Positions 23,500-34,879 are shown, numbered from the stretch's first letter. The stretch is DNA of 64,000 bases from Balaenoptera acutorostrata (GCF_949987535.1 NC_080078.1:23456942-23520941); one strand, 5' to 3'. The notes: generated from the letters alone by a model not told the origin. Numbers and translations: made by a program.

Positions 23500-23529
23500 A
23501 TGCAAATAGGATGTAAATAGAATGCAAAT
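23500..23529 (+). promoter_or_regulatory. Three octamer-like (POU) motifs at 11-bp steps
   Basis: ATGCAAAT at 23500-23507, ATGTAAAT at 23511-23518 and ATGCAAAT at 23522-23529 start exactly 11 bp apart, about one helical turn. Two are perfect octamers. They sit 1.2 kb inside intron 1 of GPRC5B, on the shore of the CpG island. A role as a POU-factor enhancer is inference only. A short tandem duplication of an 11-mer would give the same pattern. Confidence 0.5.
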
Positions 23530-23739
23530 GGTCGGTTGGGAGCCCTTCACTGGGCCAGTTTTGTACCTAGACTGCGGAGTGAACAGTTTCCTATCTGTTC
23601 CCTGCTCTGAAAAGGGGTCAGCTGAGTTGGGGAGGGAAAAGATGGAAGTGGGAAGGAGTCGCCATTTGGGGCCCAGGCAGCAAGAAAAGCAGTTTTGTTA
23701 GAAAGAGAAGCTCAAAATCTTTATTGGTTAATGTGTTAT

Positions 23740-24250
23740 TTCAGTAAATATGCCAGCTACAGAAGTGGCAGATAAGCCCCTGCTCTCAGGGCACTGGGGA
23801 GGTGGGTGAACACTAAATAAGTAAATAAATAGTAAGTAGAGAGAACTTCTGATTGGGATAAGGGCTGCCAGGAAAAGAAAGCAGAGTGCTGTAAAATAAA
23901 GTGACAAGAATATGTACACATAAGGGAAGACTGTTCTGGGGAGTGACATGTTAGTGGAGCCCCGCAATGGGGGAGGGGGCACTGACAGAGCAGGGGGAAG
24001 ACTGAACCAGGCAGAGGGCACCGCAAGTGCAAAGCCGTGGAGGTGGGAATGAGCGTAGAGAAACTGAACAAAGGCCATTGTGGCTGGAGCTCATAGACAG
24101 ATGTGGAGAGCGGGGTTGGAAAGGGGATGGCAGGGACCAGCCAGACCACGATCTTTTGGGCCGTGGAAAGGAGTTTAGGTTTTATTCTCCTTGGACTGGT
24201 GAACCCTTGCAGGATTTGGAGTGGAAAGCCACGAGATCTGATTTTTAAAC
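23740..24250. mobile_element. Ancient LINE fragment (CR1/L3 or L2 type)
   Basis: The order 'gtgcaaagccgtggaggtgg', 'ggccattgtggctggagctc', 'gggccgtggaaaggagttta' and 'aaccttgcaggatttggag'-like phrases is a widespread old mammalian LINE segment. I recognise the phrases but not the subfamily with certainty. Apparent ORFs on both strands are derived from it. Confidence 0.5.
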
Positions 24251-24574
24251 GCTCCCCTGACCTCTACAAAGAGACGAAAAGCAGCTTCCCTTTCATTCTG
24301 CCTCTGGGGGTAGCAAGGCGCCGGGAGCCTCCGAAGGAGACCTGTGAAGACTGCTTTGAGCCTGGCTGGCCCTGTAAGCCTACGCCAGGGGTGGGTCAGG
24401 TTTTAAAACCCACTTCCCACTTTTAAGCAGTTTTTGTCCACCCTAAATGGCCCCCACCCAGAGCCCAACGCCCCATAAACACTTCCATGCAGAGCTTCCT
24501 GGGGGTTCTGAGTTAGTCACATTTTCTTCTCGGAATTACAGCCTTAGAGGAACCGTCCACCCTGGAACCGGCAG

Positions 24575-24645
24575 CCAAGGATGCAATTTGCATTTAAATG
24601 ATTGCTTTTATTTACAGGGTTGGAGCTGCTTTGCATATTCATGGA
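24575..24645. promoter_or_regulatory. Candidate intronic enhancer core with octamer sites
   Basis: A perfect reverse octamer ATTTGCAT lies at 24586-24593 within the near-palindrome ATGCAATTTGCAT, and TTTGCATA at 24630-24637 follows 44 bp later. The area is free of recognised repeats. Together with the triple motif at 23500 this makes octamer sequences unusually frequent in this intron. Function is inferred. Confidence 0.35.
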
Positions 24646-25009
24646 TCACGGAGCCTGTGTTCTGGCAACCCTGTTTACTAACCTGTGAGGGTTATTAAAT
24701 CCAAGGGCCCCCAGATAGGCTGGTGGTCTGGGCGGCCTTGGGAACTGAAGATTATGAGATGGTGTAACTTGCAAAAGATATCAAAGGGTTAGATTGCAGG
24801 TCTGGGAAATAGTTTAATGTCAGGAAACCTTGTAACAGTTTAATCCCTCTGGAGCAGGAAATGCACCAGCGGCTATAATGGGAGTGGGCAGGGACAGAGT
24901 GTGATGCTGGGGTGTGTGGGGGGACTGTCTCTGCAGCCTTATCCTGGCCCTCTGTCCAACAGAGCGAGTCCAACCAGGGGTGCAGTGGCCTTGAGGTCAG
25001 CAGCTGGGA

Positions 25010-25285
25010 GAAGTGGGTTCTAGTCCCAGCTCGGCCCATCAATTCCAGGAAGCCTCTGGCCAAGTTGCATTACCTCTTTGTATTCCCAACAGGACAATAG
25101 GAATCGTAATTGTAATAAGCCGGGACCCAGTGCTCCCTGTCTGCCGTGCTGAGTACTTTCTAAGTACGTTTCACATCAGCCTTATGAAAGTAGCACTATT
25201 ATTATCCTTGTTTTACAGAAGAAGAGACTGAAGGTCAGAGAGGTTAAGTGAGTAATGCCCAATGTCACACAGTTCTGTCTGACTT
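25010..25285. mobile_element. Two MIR fragments in opposite orientation
   Basis: 25010-25110 carries a + strand MIR start ('gtgggttctagtcccagctc'). 25140-25285 carries a reverse MIR ('acagaagaagagactgaagg' and 'gtcagagaggttaagtgagt'). Both are old. Confidence 0.55.
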
Positions 25286-25959
25286 TCCTCCAACTGAGGT
25301 CTTCCACTCTTGAGGAGACTGACGGGAGTGTAAATCCTGTGCCAGGTATTCATCGGGTACTGAACTGTTAGACATGCCCAGGGCTAGGAAAGCCCCTCCA
25401 GATCTGTTTAGTTTTTCTTTCCCTTCCATGCTCCAGCGCCTCCCCCCTTCTTTAGAGAAGGTGGGTTTAAGATGCCTCTGCTGGTAGCTGCCAGGCGAAG
25501 CAGTTCATAATGGTGTGTTCCAGAGCAGTTTTGTACATCTTGTGTCTGCTTTCATATGGGTGGATGGCAACGTGGGGATGCTAGTTCCCAGGAGGATGGC
25601 TGGTGACTGGTTTCTGGGTGTCTGGCTCTGACTCCTCAACAGGGACACCCAGTTTCAGGGCACGCAGGCTGGCCTCAGGTCTTCCAGCACCGGTTCCCCT
25701 CTGGAAAACCACCTTCACAGCAAGGCTCCCATTTAGAGCACCTGCTGTGGGGATCAGGAGAGTTTGGGAGTTTCCAAGGTAGACCACCCCCAAAGGCTTC
25801 TCCCCTTCACACCACCTCAGGGACCTCTTTGCTTGGTGTGTGACTGGGGAGGCTGGAAACCAGTGGTGGACAAACACCTGGGTGAGCCCCTGTTTCAGCC
25901 CCATCTTCATGGCAACCACCCCTCCTGGAAAAGCAAAGTCAGAAAAGCTCATAACCTCA

Positions 25960-26240
25960 GAGCATTCGCCAATCTTTTATTTAACAGACACTTTATATAA
26001 GTGCTTACCCCATGTTACCTATTGTCCTAAACTCTAATTATTAATTATTTTAATCCTCACAAGAACTCTGCAAGATGGGTATTATCACCCCCATTTTGCA
26101 GATGAAGAAACTGAGACAAGTAAGGTTAAGTCAGCTGCCCATGGTCACAGGGTTCTAGCAAGTGCCAGGGGCAGAACTTGAAACCGGAAGTTTATGCTGC
26201 TTGGCGAGGATTGAGCCTGGGAGAACCAGCCCTGCTTGTG
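25960..26240 (-). mobile_element. MIR SINE, reverse orientation
   Basis: Reverse MIR with 'taatcctcacaagaactctg', 'cccccattttgcagatgaag' and 'gtcacagggttctagcaagt'. Confidence 0.8.
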
Positions 26241-27369
26241 GCGTTCAGGCAGGCAGCGCTGTCGCTGTCCTCGCACAAGGAATCTTGCCTGCATTCTTTC
26301 CAGCCTCTGCAGGCCCCAGCTTGCGAGAAACATGCTGCTCCAACACCTGCCGGTAGCTTCTGGCCCCTCTGCGGGGAGAGAGAGAGTGTGTGTGCGCGGG
26401 CCTGCATGTGCAGTGCAGTGTTTTTAAGAGCATCTGAATGAGTCACATTTCTGGGAGCCTGGCTGGCAGCAAAGTAATTAGTATGTGAGCCGAGTCTTGC
26501 ACATTCATCACTTTATTCATTACTCCTTTTGAGGAGCTGCATGCCTACATCCCACGGGTTTGTTGCCATGTATTCATCCCTTCCCAATCAGCCCTGCCTT
26601 GCGGCTGACTCCAAACCTCTAATCTGGTTTTGTGCAGTTTGGGGTTCCTGGAGAGCTGCTCCGTTCTCAGCAGCGGGGAGGCCCCAGGTGGCTGAGGGGG
26701 CAGGATGGGGCTTACCTGACAGTGGGTGAGATGGAGCGTGAGTGGGCACTGCCCCCTGGGCCTGGGGCAGGGATAGTGAGGCGGAAGGTGCCGGGCCATC
26801 GTCCAGGCTCCCCCACTGCATATGTTCGTGCTTCGCAAACCTCGGTGCACCCAAGCATCTGAGCACACCTGGAGCTTATCGTAGGGCTGTGGCAACACAG
26901 GTGGCCAGGCCCACTCCTGAGAGTCTGCATTTCTAACAAGCTCCCGGGCGATGCCACCGCTGTTGCCAGTCTGAAGCCTCTCAGGCCCTCAGTCCCCTCC
27001 TCTATAAAATGACAATGAGAGCATCTTCCTGCCAGGTGACATGAGGGTTGGAGACCACGTTTAATCAGTTGATTGATTTAGTAACTGGGCCGTGAGCCCT
27101 GCCCATGTGCCAGGCACTGGGGAATCGGTGCAGAACAAGACAGACAAGAGCCTGGGTGTGTGGGATCAGACCAAAAGAGTAATAAAATAAAATATTTGAA
27201 AATTGTGGCACATGCTATGAAGATAAAGATCAGGAGTATTGGTGTAGAGCCTAAAGAGGCAGAGGGAACCTAATTTAGATAGACTGGCCAGCAAAGGTCT
27301 CACCGGGTGACATTTCTAGAGCCCTGGTCTGTAGTAAGAGCCCAGTAACAATAGTACAATTGTCTGTCT

Positions 27370-27560
27370 CCTGGCTCCACCGCTTTCTAGCTATGTGACC
27401 TTGGACAAGCCAACTGGCTTCTCTGTTTTATTTCCTGTGAAATGGAGATAGTAATAGCGCTTGCCTCATGGTGTCATTGTCCGGATGATAAGGTATTAAT
27501 ATATGTGAAGTGCGTAGAAGAGGGCCTGGAGCATGGTAAGCATTATGAGAGTTAACAGTC
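27370..27560 (+). mobile_element. MIR SINE
   Basis: Well-kept + strand MIR: 'tatgtgaccttggacaagcc', 'gtgaaatggagatagtaata' and 'gagcatggtaagcattatga'. Confidence 0.75.
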
Positions 27561-27834
27561 ATTGTCGTGGTCACTGTGGCAGTAACAGAAAACTCTGCAG
27601 GGCAGAATCCCCCAGAAATCCTAGATGAGCTGGACTCGGCTTCATTCTGTGAGGTGGTGTGCAGTCTTCCTCCTGTTCATCCTGGACATTGTTCTGTAGA
27701 ACAATGGCTGTCACCTCATGGGCAGCTTCAGCAATGATAATGACCTACTTGGGACAGCTGGACCCTATCGAAGCCTCTGGCTGCCTAGATGTTGGGTAGG
27801 GAGGGCTTCCCGGAAGAAGAGGGCCACATCATGT

Positions 27835-28350
27835 GGGATGTATAATAGAACTTCTTTGTTAGCAAGTAACATAAACCCGCCTCAAACCGGCTTAATCCAA
27901 AAAAGGGAAGTTAATTGGCTGCTGGAACTGCAAAGACCAGGGTATCTGGCTTCAGGCATAACTGAATCCAGCCTCTCTGTGTATTAGGACTCTGGTCCAT
28001 CACGTGGCCGTTTCCTGTGGGTCAGCTTTACTCTCAGCCAGGTTCTGTCCCTGTGATGGTAAATAGGTCCTCTCCAGCCCCAGGTGTACATCCTTTTAGC
28101 TTATTAACCCCGATAACAAGAGAAAAGCTCTTTCCAGTTAATTCTAGCAAAAATCCTAAGACTGATTCTCATGGGTCTGGTTGGGGCCAGGTGCCTGTTC
28201 ATGAACCAGTCAGTGTGGCCAAAGGGTGGGCTAAATGCTCTGATTGGCCAGGCTGGGTCAGGTGCTCACAGCTGGGGCTCCAGGCGGCTCTCCAAAGGAA
28301 AATCAGGAGCTGTCTTCAGAAATGAGAGAAACGGGCGCAGGACAACAAAA
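27835..28350 (+). repeat. Old interspersed repeat, family not identified (copy 2 of 3)
   Basis: Starts 'gttagcaagtaacataaacc', followed by 'ctcaaaccggcttaatccaa', and later 'ctgattggccaggctgggtc'. The same order appears at about 37390-37800, and its start also at about 15850. A long + frame at 28171-28872 arises from this repeat and its flank and has no recognised domain. Confidence 0.5.
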
Positions 28351-28758
28351 ACAACAGCTGTCCCAGAAGGAGAGGGTTCCAACCTTGGGAATGAAAGCAG
28401 AAAGCAAAAGTGTATGTATTTCCCATGTCAGAAAGGAGTGGGAGCTAGAGACCTGGACCACAGCCATAAGAACCTGCACAATTTCAGAAGCTTGGTCACC
28501 ATCTTGATATCTTCTTCATCCACACTGGTTTCCTGTTGTGGTTGGAAGGACAGTCAGGAAGGGGGACGAGCTGGTGGAACCAAGTCCCAATTTGTAGGCA
28601 GGCCTGGAGAGAGGAGATTCCCCCAAGAGAATGAGTGGAGGCAGCTAAAGAAGGCCAAGTTCTTGCGAGGAAAGGACCCGGAGTGCAGGCCTGAGGCTGA
28701 GAGGCCTGGCTGGTTTCCTGGCTTCACCCTCATCAACTCTGTTCTCCAGTGTATAAAC

Positions 28759-28975
28759 CAGGCTTTCTCAACCTCAGCACTGTTGACACGTGGGGCCGGA
28801 TCATTCTTTGTGTTGAGAGCCATCTCAGGCATTGTAGGATGCTTAGCAACTTCCCTGGACTCTACCCACTAGATGCCAATTGCACCCCGCCCTCCCCAGT
28901 TGTGACAACCAAAAATGTCCCTAGACATGCCTCAGTGTCCCTTGGGATCAAAATTGCCCCTGGTTGAGAACCACT
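28759..28975 (-). mobile_element. hAT-Charlie MITE (MER20/MER5-like), reverse
   Basis: Ends resemble hAT-Charlie inverted repeats: 'caggctttctcaacctcag' on the left and 'ctggttgagaaccactg' on the right. Between them 'ttgtgacaaccaaaaatgtc' is the reverse of the element at 30333. No convincing 8-bp duplication was found. Confidence 0.65.
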
Positions 28976-29922
28976 GGCCTGCAGGTGGGTGGGAGAGTTG
29001 GGGAGAGGGTTAGTGGTCAAGACTCCAGAAGCACATTCCTACCCGTCCTCTCCCAGCCACCCTGGAGGTGAGACTGGCTGATGTGTGACCTAGAGAGGCT
29101 GCATGGGGTGTGCCTTGTTGTCACTTGCTGAGAAGTCCCCTAATCACATTTGCCATTGATGAGAAGTCTAGGGGAAATCCACTGCACTGTGTTGGGGGCC
29201 TGATGGCATTTTGTTCCAGCATATCCGGTTCTTAAATTTTGATTCCCAGTGTGCTCTTGTGAGATGCAGCTCTGGCTAGGACAGTATTTTTCCAAAGGTG
29301 GTACGTTGGGATATGCCAATGGGTATGCAACATGAGTTCCATCAACAAGTATTTCAATGTGTTGAGTTTTCTTTTGAGTCAATTTCAAGGACTTGGTGAG
29401 TCAGTTAAGTAAATAACTTACAGGGGGTTTGTAGACAAGGTGTAAATAGCTGAGGTGGCACTCCAGTGACTGAAGTAGCAGGGCCCCGAATAGTGGCAGG
29501 ACCATGGGCCTGATTGCCAGTGTCTGAGGTGCTTGTTTCAGGAGCATCTCTTGCCAGACTCCCTCCGTTCCCAGTCTGCCTTCTTTCATCTATAGGCAAA
29601 GGAGCTGGTCCATATAGCACCAGGCTCCTTCTCATTCTGCAGCATCAATAATTTATCCCAGTTGATGGCCTTGCGGCCAAGGGAGGATCAGAGCTGCTCA
29701 CTGTATCCCATCAAGGAGCAGAGAGAGAGGTGGTCGATACCGCATTTACTTAAGAAAGCCCCAGGGATGTGCTGAGCTGCCCGGGAGGTGGCTGGTTACC
29801 GCCTCACTGTGGGTGGAGCTAAGGCCGTAAGTCTGGCTTAAGACGCCTGGAAACACACCACTGCAGAGCTGTGCAGGCATGGCTTTCCCAAGGCCAGGCT
29901 CCCTCCAAAAGCAAGGAGCTGG

Positions 29923-30230
29923 GGGCTTCCCTGGTGGCGCAGTGGTTGAGAATCTGCCTGCTAATGCAGGGGACACGGGTTCGAGCCCTGGTCTGGGAGG
30001 ATCCCATATGCCGCGGAGCAACTAGGCCCATGAGCCACAATTGCTGAGCCTGCGCATCTGGAGCCTGTGCTCCGCAGCAAGAGAGGCCGCGATAGTGAGA
30101 GGCCCGCGCACCGCGATGAAGAGTGGCCCCCGCTTGCCGCAACTAGAGAGGGCCCTGGCACAGAAACGAAGACCCAACATAGCAATCAATCAATCAATCA
30201 ATCAATCAATCTTTTAAAAAAAAAAAAAAA
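29923..30230 (+). mobile_element. CHR SINE in GPRC5B intron 1
   Basis: Full CHR SINE in the gene's sense orientation, ending in an (AATC)n and poly(A) tail. A 13-bp duplication AGCAAGGAGCTGG at 29910-29922 and 30231-30243 brackets it. Spurious frames occur on both strands. Confidence 0.95.
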
Positions 30231-30332
30231 AGCAAGGAGCTGGTGGTAGTGGGTAGAGGAGAGTCCTGGTGAGAATTCTCGTTCACTCAGTATTTAGGAA
30301 GCACCTAGTACGCTTTTATGCTAGTACTTGAC

Positions 30333-30530
30333 CAGCGGTGCTCATCCTGGTGATTTTCCCCCCAGGGGACACTGGCAGTGTCTAAAAACTTGGGAGGTTG
30401 TCACAACTGGGGGAGGGGGTGTGCTTCAGTCACCTAGTGGGTAGAGGCCAGTGATGCTGCTACACATCCTGCAATGCACAGGACAAACCCCAAAACAAGG
30501 AAGAATCAGGTCCGAGGCTGAGAAACCCTG
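30333..30530 (+). mobile_element. hAT-Charlie MITE (same family as at 28759)
   Basis: Contains 'ggaggttgtcacaactgggg', 'cctagtgggtagaggccagt', 'acacatcctgcaatgcacag' and the right end 'aggctgagaaaccctg', the opposite orientation of the copy at 28759-28975. Confidence 0.65.
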
Positions 30531-31649
30531 GTTTATGCTGATGAACGAGACGGACAGTGTCCCTGTCATCCTGTAGCTAGTGGTGAAGAAAGGCAGGAAG
30601 GGAGGAGAGGAGGAAGGGACAGGAGAAACAAAGTAAACAGGCAAAAAGATGACAGATACGATTAGAGCTAAGAAATAGATGAGAGGCACTGGGGGAGGGG
30701 ATGGGGGTGTGACCTTGGCCAAGGTCTGAGTGGGTGACATTAGAGCTGAGACCAGTGTGGGGAGGAGCAGCTTTCCATAAAAGCAGGGTGCGGAGGCTAG
30801 TCTAAGCAGAGGGAGCAGGAGGGGAAGACGAGACTGGGGGTAATAAGCCCACCTCCCGGCTGCTGTGTGGACTCCGTGAGGCACGGAGGCATCCCCTGCA
30901 GAGGTGGGATGTCCCGCAGGCATCCCCGGAGGAGGTGGAGGTGGGATGTCCCGCAGGCATCCCCGGCGGAGGTGGGCTGGCTGGCGTGAGAGGATGGATT
31001 CTCAGCAGATATTTGTGGGAGGGGTGGGATGTGCGAGGGGAGAGGAGGGAAAGGGTGGAACCCAGGAAGACCGTTCACACTACATTTGAAACGCTGGGAA
31101 GCTTCTAAGAGGGCATGCGTCTAGGAGCTGAGTGGTGTGACCTTGGGCAGGTGTCCCAACCTCCTCAAGACTTGCGTCACCGGTGTGAGGACTGGATGTG
31201 TCGAGTGCCTGGCCGAGGGTGAGTCATCGGTAAATGTCCGCTGTTAGCGCTGAGAGACTGAAACGGGTTGTGCGTGCCCCTCTCCCAGCAAGTGCTCAGC
31301 CCATGACCATCTCTTCAAGTCCCATTTTATTCCCTGATGTTTGAAGAGGTCAGACATGGCCTCAAATTCAAAGAATATGAAAGGGTATTCAGAGAAAGTG
31401 AGTCCCCCTCCCATCCTCTCCTCCAGCCACTAGCACTGACGGTTCACGGCTGTTCACTGAGCCCGGACTAGGGGGCAGATGGGGGCCGAAATCCCCACCC
31501 CTTCTCCAGGCTGTGCTGCCTGGAGAAGGGGGCTGGTGGGTTCGAAGTGAGGTGGGTCTTCTTAAAGAAGTCAGGAGAGTGGGAGTCTTACAATGAATTG
31601 GTCTTTTCCCCCCAACTCTTCTGGAACGTTCACGGTGTCAGAGAGAAAG

Positions 31650-32655
31650 ATGAGAACCCACCAGGTGCTGGCTTTCCTCCTGCTCTTCGTGATTGCCTCC
31701 GGGGCCTCTGAGAACACCAGCACGTCCCGGGGCTGCGGGCTGGACCTTCTCCCTCAGTACGTGTCCCTGTGCGACCTGGACACCATCTGGGGCATCGTGG
31801 TGGAGGCGGTGGCGGGGGCGGGCGCCCTGATCACACTGCTCCTGACGCTCGTCCTCCTGGTGCGCCTGCCCTTCATCAAGGACAAGGAGAAGAAGGACCC
31901 CGTGGGCCTCCACTTCCTCTTCCTCCTGGGCACCCTGGGCCTCTTTGGCCTGACGTTCGCCTTCATCATCCGGGAGGATGAGACCATCTGCTCCGTCCGC
32001 CGGTTCCTCTGGGGCGTCCTCTTCGCGCTCTGCTTCTCCTGCCTGCTGAGCCAGGCGTGGCGCGTGCGGAGGCTGGTGCGCCACGGCAAGAGCCCGTCGG
32101 GCTGGCAGCTGGTGGGCGTGGCCCTGTGCCTGATGCTCGTGCAGGTCATCATCGCCATCGAGTGGCTGGTGCTGACCGTGCTGCGCGACGAGAAGCCGGC
32201 CTGTGCCTACGAGCCGATGGACTTCGCGATGGCCCTCATCTACGACATGGTACTGCTCGTGGCCACCCTGGGGCTGGCCCTCTTCACGCTGTGCGGCAAG
32301 TTCAAGAAGTGGAAGCAGAACGGGGTCTGCATCCTGGTCACGGCCTTCCTCTCCGTGCTCATCTGGGTGGCCTGGATGACCATGTACCTCTTCGGCAATG
32401 CGGAGCTGCGGCAGGGAGACGCCTGGGGAGACCCCACCTTGGCCATCACGCTGGTGGCCAGTGGCTGGGTCTTCGTCATCTTCCACGCCATCCCAGAGAT
32501 CCACTGCACCATCCTGCCCGCCCCGCAGGAGAACACACCCAACTACTTCGACACGTCGCAGCCGAGGATGCGGGAGACGGCGTTTGAGGAGGACGTGCAG
32601 CTGCCGCGGACCTACATGGAGAACAAGGCCTTCTCGATGGACGAGCACAATGCAG
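31650..32655 (+). CDS. GPRC5B: GPRC5B exon 2: signal peptide, seven TM segments, start of C-tail
   Basis: Encodes residues 1-335 and the first base of codon 336 of an orphan class C receptor of the retinoic-acid-inducible group, a plasma-membrane and vesicle protein tied in the literature to Fyn signalling, adipose inflammation and neuronal development. A signal peptide (about residues 1-19) precedes an Asn-Thr-Ser glycosylation site at N22 and a short Cys-containing ectodomain (C29, C41). Seven hydrophobic segments lie at about 49-72, 85-107, 119-137, 152-178, 192-215, 226-248 and 262-285, followed by a tail with Tyr 299 and 322. Start: ATG at 31650 has A at -3 and lies just inside the likely splice acceptor (AG 31640-31641). 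The in-frame ATG at 31593 lies upstream of the pyrimidine tract and is probably intronic. The codon aligned with the human initiator (31626) is ACG. The exon ends at GCAG followed by GTAAAG. Third positions are very GC-rich, which opens a 378-codon antisense frame. Confidence 0.96.
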
Positions 32656-33297
32656 GTAAAGTGGGCACCGCCCCGCTGGGTTAGGCTGTTCTTTGCAAAA
32701 GTGCGCTCTCCTTTTTCTCCACTGGGGGTCGGTGGTCCTGGGGACGGTCCTGGCAGATCAGAGCCTACAGACATTGACCGCTGTGCTGAAACTGGCCCAG
32801 AGATGCATTCTTATTTAGCACTGTCAACCAATTTAATATAAAAAGCCAGGTTTCTGGCCTTTTTTGCAAAGTTGGATCTGGCAGTGCTGGGCTGCCATTC
32901 CCACCTGGCAGCAATCGTGTGACGCTGGCTGGAAAGGCTCTGTCTCGTACCCCTCGCCGAGTTGTGGTGGCCCTTTAGGTGGGGATCCACTTTCTCTTCA
33001 CCACACTCCCTGTCCCGGCCACTATAACATATCAACATTAAGTCCCTGGCTCCCTGGAAGTGTTTAAGTTTGCAGCCCATGTGCTAGATGGATGCAGGGG
33101 ATGGTGAGGGGCAATGCTCCAATCCCCTCCCCTACCTCTGTCTCCAGGAGTGTATGAATTTGGGCCCTGGAGTCGGACGTCTGGGTTGGGATCCTGCCTC
33201 TGCCACTTCCTAGATGTAAGGCTTTGTGTACCCCATAGACCTGCTGAGAGAGGTAACATACTGAGGGGCTCCCACGGCACCTGGCTTGTTGGATGTG

Positions 33298-33870
33298 CAT
33301 CTTGGTTGGGTTCCCCTGAAAGCAGAGCCTGCGATGTTGTAGGTGGTTTACTCAGGAGGTGGCCCCCGCCAGGGAGAATGAGGCTGGGAAGGCAGAAACG
33401 CCAGAACAAGAGCATCAAAGAGCTGGTTACCGCCATGGGTAGCTGGGGCTCATCCCTGCCAGGGACACGTGTAGAACCTCAGAATCGATCTCTCTCCTAT
33501 CTCCCACTGTCATGAATGTCTCCCAGGGCTCCTGTAAATGGGCTGAACAAGTTCCATTAGCCCGCACAGCAGAAAAGAGATTTGGTGGGCACTTCGAGTG
33601 GAGGTGGTCTGAGCACCCAGGCTGTCTGCCACCGCTGCGGCGGGATTCCCAAGAGGGAAGAGCCGAGAGGAGGCAGCCCAGGCCCCAGGCGCCCCTGCTG
33701 TAGATGCTGGAGAAGTGTCTCTTAAAATTGTTGCTTAAAGCAAGTCGGCTGAGCTCCCAGCACTTGAGATTAATTAAAATTGCTTTTTCCCAGTTACCTA
33801 AAAATTTATCAGGAGCTACAGTAATAATAGCAGCAGTACCAGCAGCAGTAGTAATAATTAATTACCTAGT
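33298..33870. other. Intron 2 stretch without recognised gene
   Basis: Some phrases near 33300-33420 look repeat-like ('gcagagcctgcgatgttgta'), but the family is not identified. No exon or motif is supported. Confidence 0.35.
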
Positions 33871-34090
33871 ATAATCATTTATTGAACACTACCTACATGC
33901 CAGGCACTATTCTAACTTCTTAACCTGCGTTATCTCATTAGTTCACACCTCCACCTGATGAGGTAGGGTCTGTTATTATCCCCATCTTACAGATGAATAA
34001 ATGGAGGCTGTAAGAGGTTCAGTCTTGCCTGATGACATACAGCTAGGAGGTGGCCCATTCCAGATGGCCGTGGTCCCCTTTTCTGTGATG
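33870..34090 (-). mobile_element. MIR SINE, reverse orientation
   Basis: Very typical: 'attgaacactacctacatgc', 'ccaggcactattctaacttc', 'ttatccccatcttacagatg' and 'gacatacagctaggaggtgg'. Confidence 0.85.
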
Positions 34091-34879
34091 CTCACCCAGG
34101 TGCCTGGGCAGTGCCCACTGTCTGGTCATACTGCGAAGTCAGCCTTGTTGGGTTGAGTGCCAAGGCCCAGAACACAGCCACCCACCCCTGCAGGCAGGGG
34201 GAAGCACATCAAGCCACCAGGTCCTCCAAGGCCACCCTCAGCCCTCCTCCCCACCAGGATGTGCCCAGCTGCTTCTGATCCCCTGCTCCTGGCCAGACCC
34301 ACTGGAGAGAAGGACAGACCTTCCCCCGCTCCTGCAACCCCACCATGGGTAGAGTCAAATGTCCTGGTGTGGCCTTTATCAGAGCTGCTCCCTTCTTACT
34401 GGAAAGCCCCAAGCCTGCAAGCCTCTGTTTGTCAATAGATTTGGCAGGGATGAGCCACAGCTCTGGTGGGGCTGGCTCCATGGATTGCCAGGAGAAGATG
34501 AGGGTCACAATGGGGGTCATCACTCACTGGGAGGCCAGAGAGCCCCTCAGGGCATGTGATGAGCAGAGGCCAGGCTCCTGGCCAGCTCCAGGGGTCCTGG
34601 CGGAACCACCCCTTCCTTGGCTTCTCCTGGAATAGGATCCTCTGTATCTGAGACCCATGGCCTCCCCTTGGACCTCAAAGGTAACAGGAACTCCTGAAAT
34701 GGATGTAAATTTTTATACATTCAACTGGGAATTAGTCTATTGCTTTGTCAGATTCTCAAAGCCATTCATAATCCCCAGAAAGTTAAGAACCAGTGTTGTT
34801 GAACCTGACAATCTAGTTTACTTGCAGTGAAAGGGGGGTGCTAGAACTACACAAGTAGTAGGGGCTTCAAAAGTAAGGA

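Larger units (their letters stand above)
22311..31641 (+). other. GPRC5B: GPRC5B intron 1
   Basis: It opens with GTGAGT and probably ends with the AG at 31640-31641, preceded by a C/T-rich stretch at 31604-31622. It contains the rest of the CpG island, several MIR copies, an older LINE stretch (23740-24250), two hAT relics, one CHR SINE, and octamer-like motif clusters that may be regulatory. No coding exon is seen in it. Confidence 0.6.

Noticed and set aside
28171..28872. 233-codon + frame in intron 1
   Set aside because: It spans an old dispersed repeat and a hAT relic and has no domain. It is an intronic chance frame.
31593..31649. Upstream in-frame ATG at 31593 as the GPRC5B start
   Set aside because: A pyrimidine tract and the likely acceptor AG at 31640-31641 lie downstream, so this ATG is probably intronic, and the encoded MNWSFPPNSS stretch does not match the family.
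31638..32774. 378-codon open frame on the - strand over GPRC5B exon 2
   Set aside because: It is the antisense shadow of a GC-rich coding exon: low-complexity Glu/Gln/His-rich product and no known domain.
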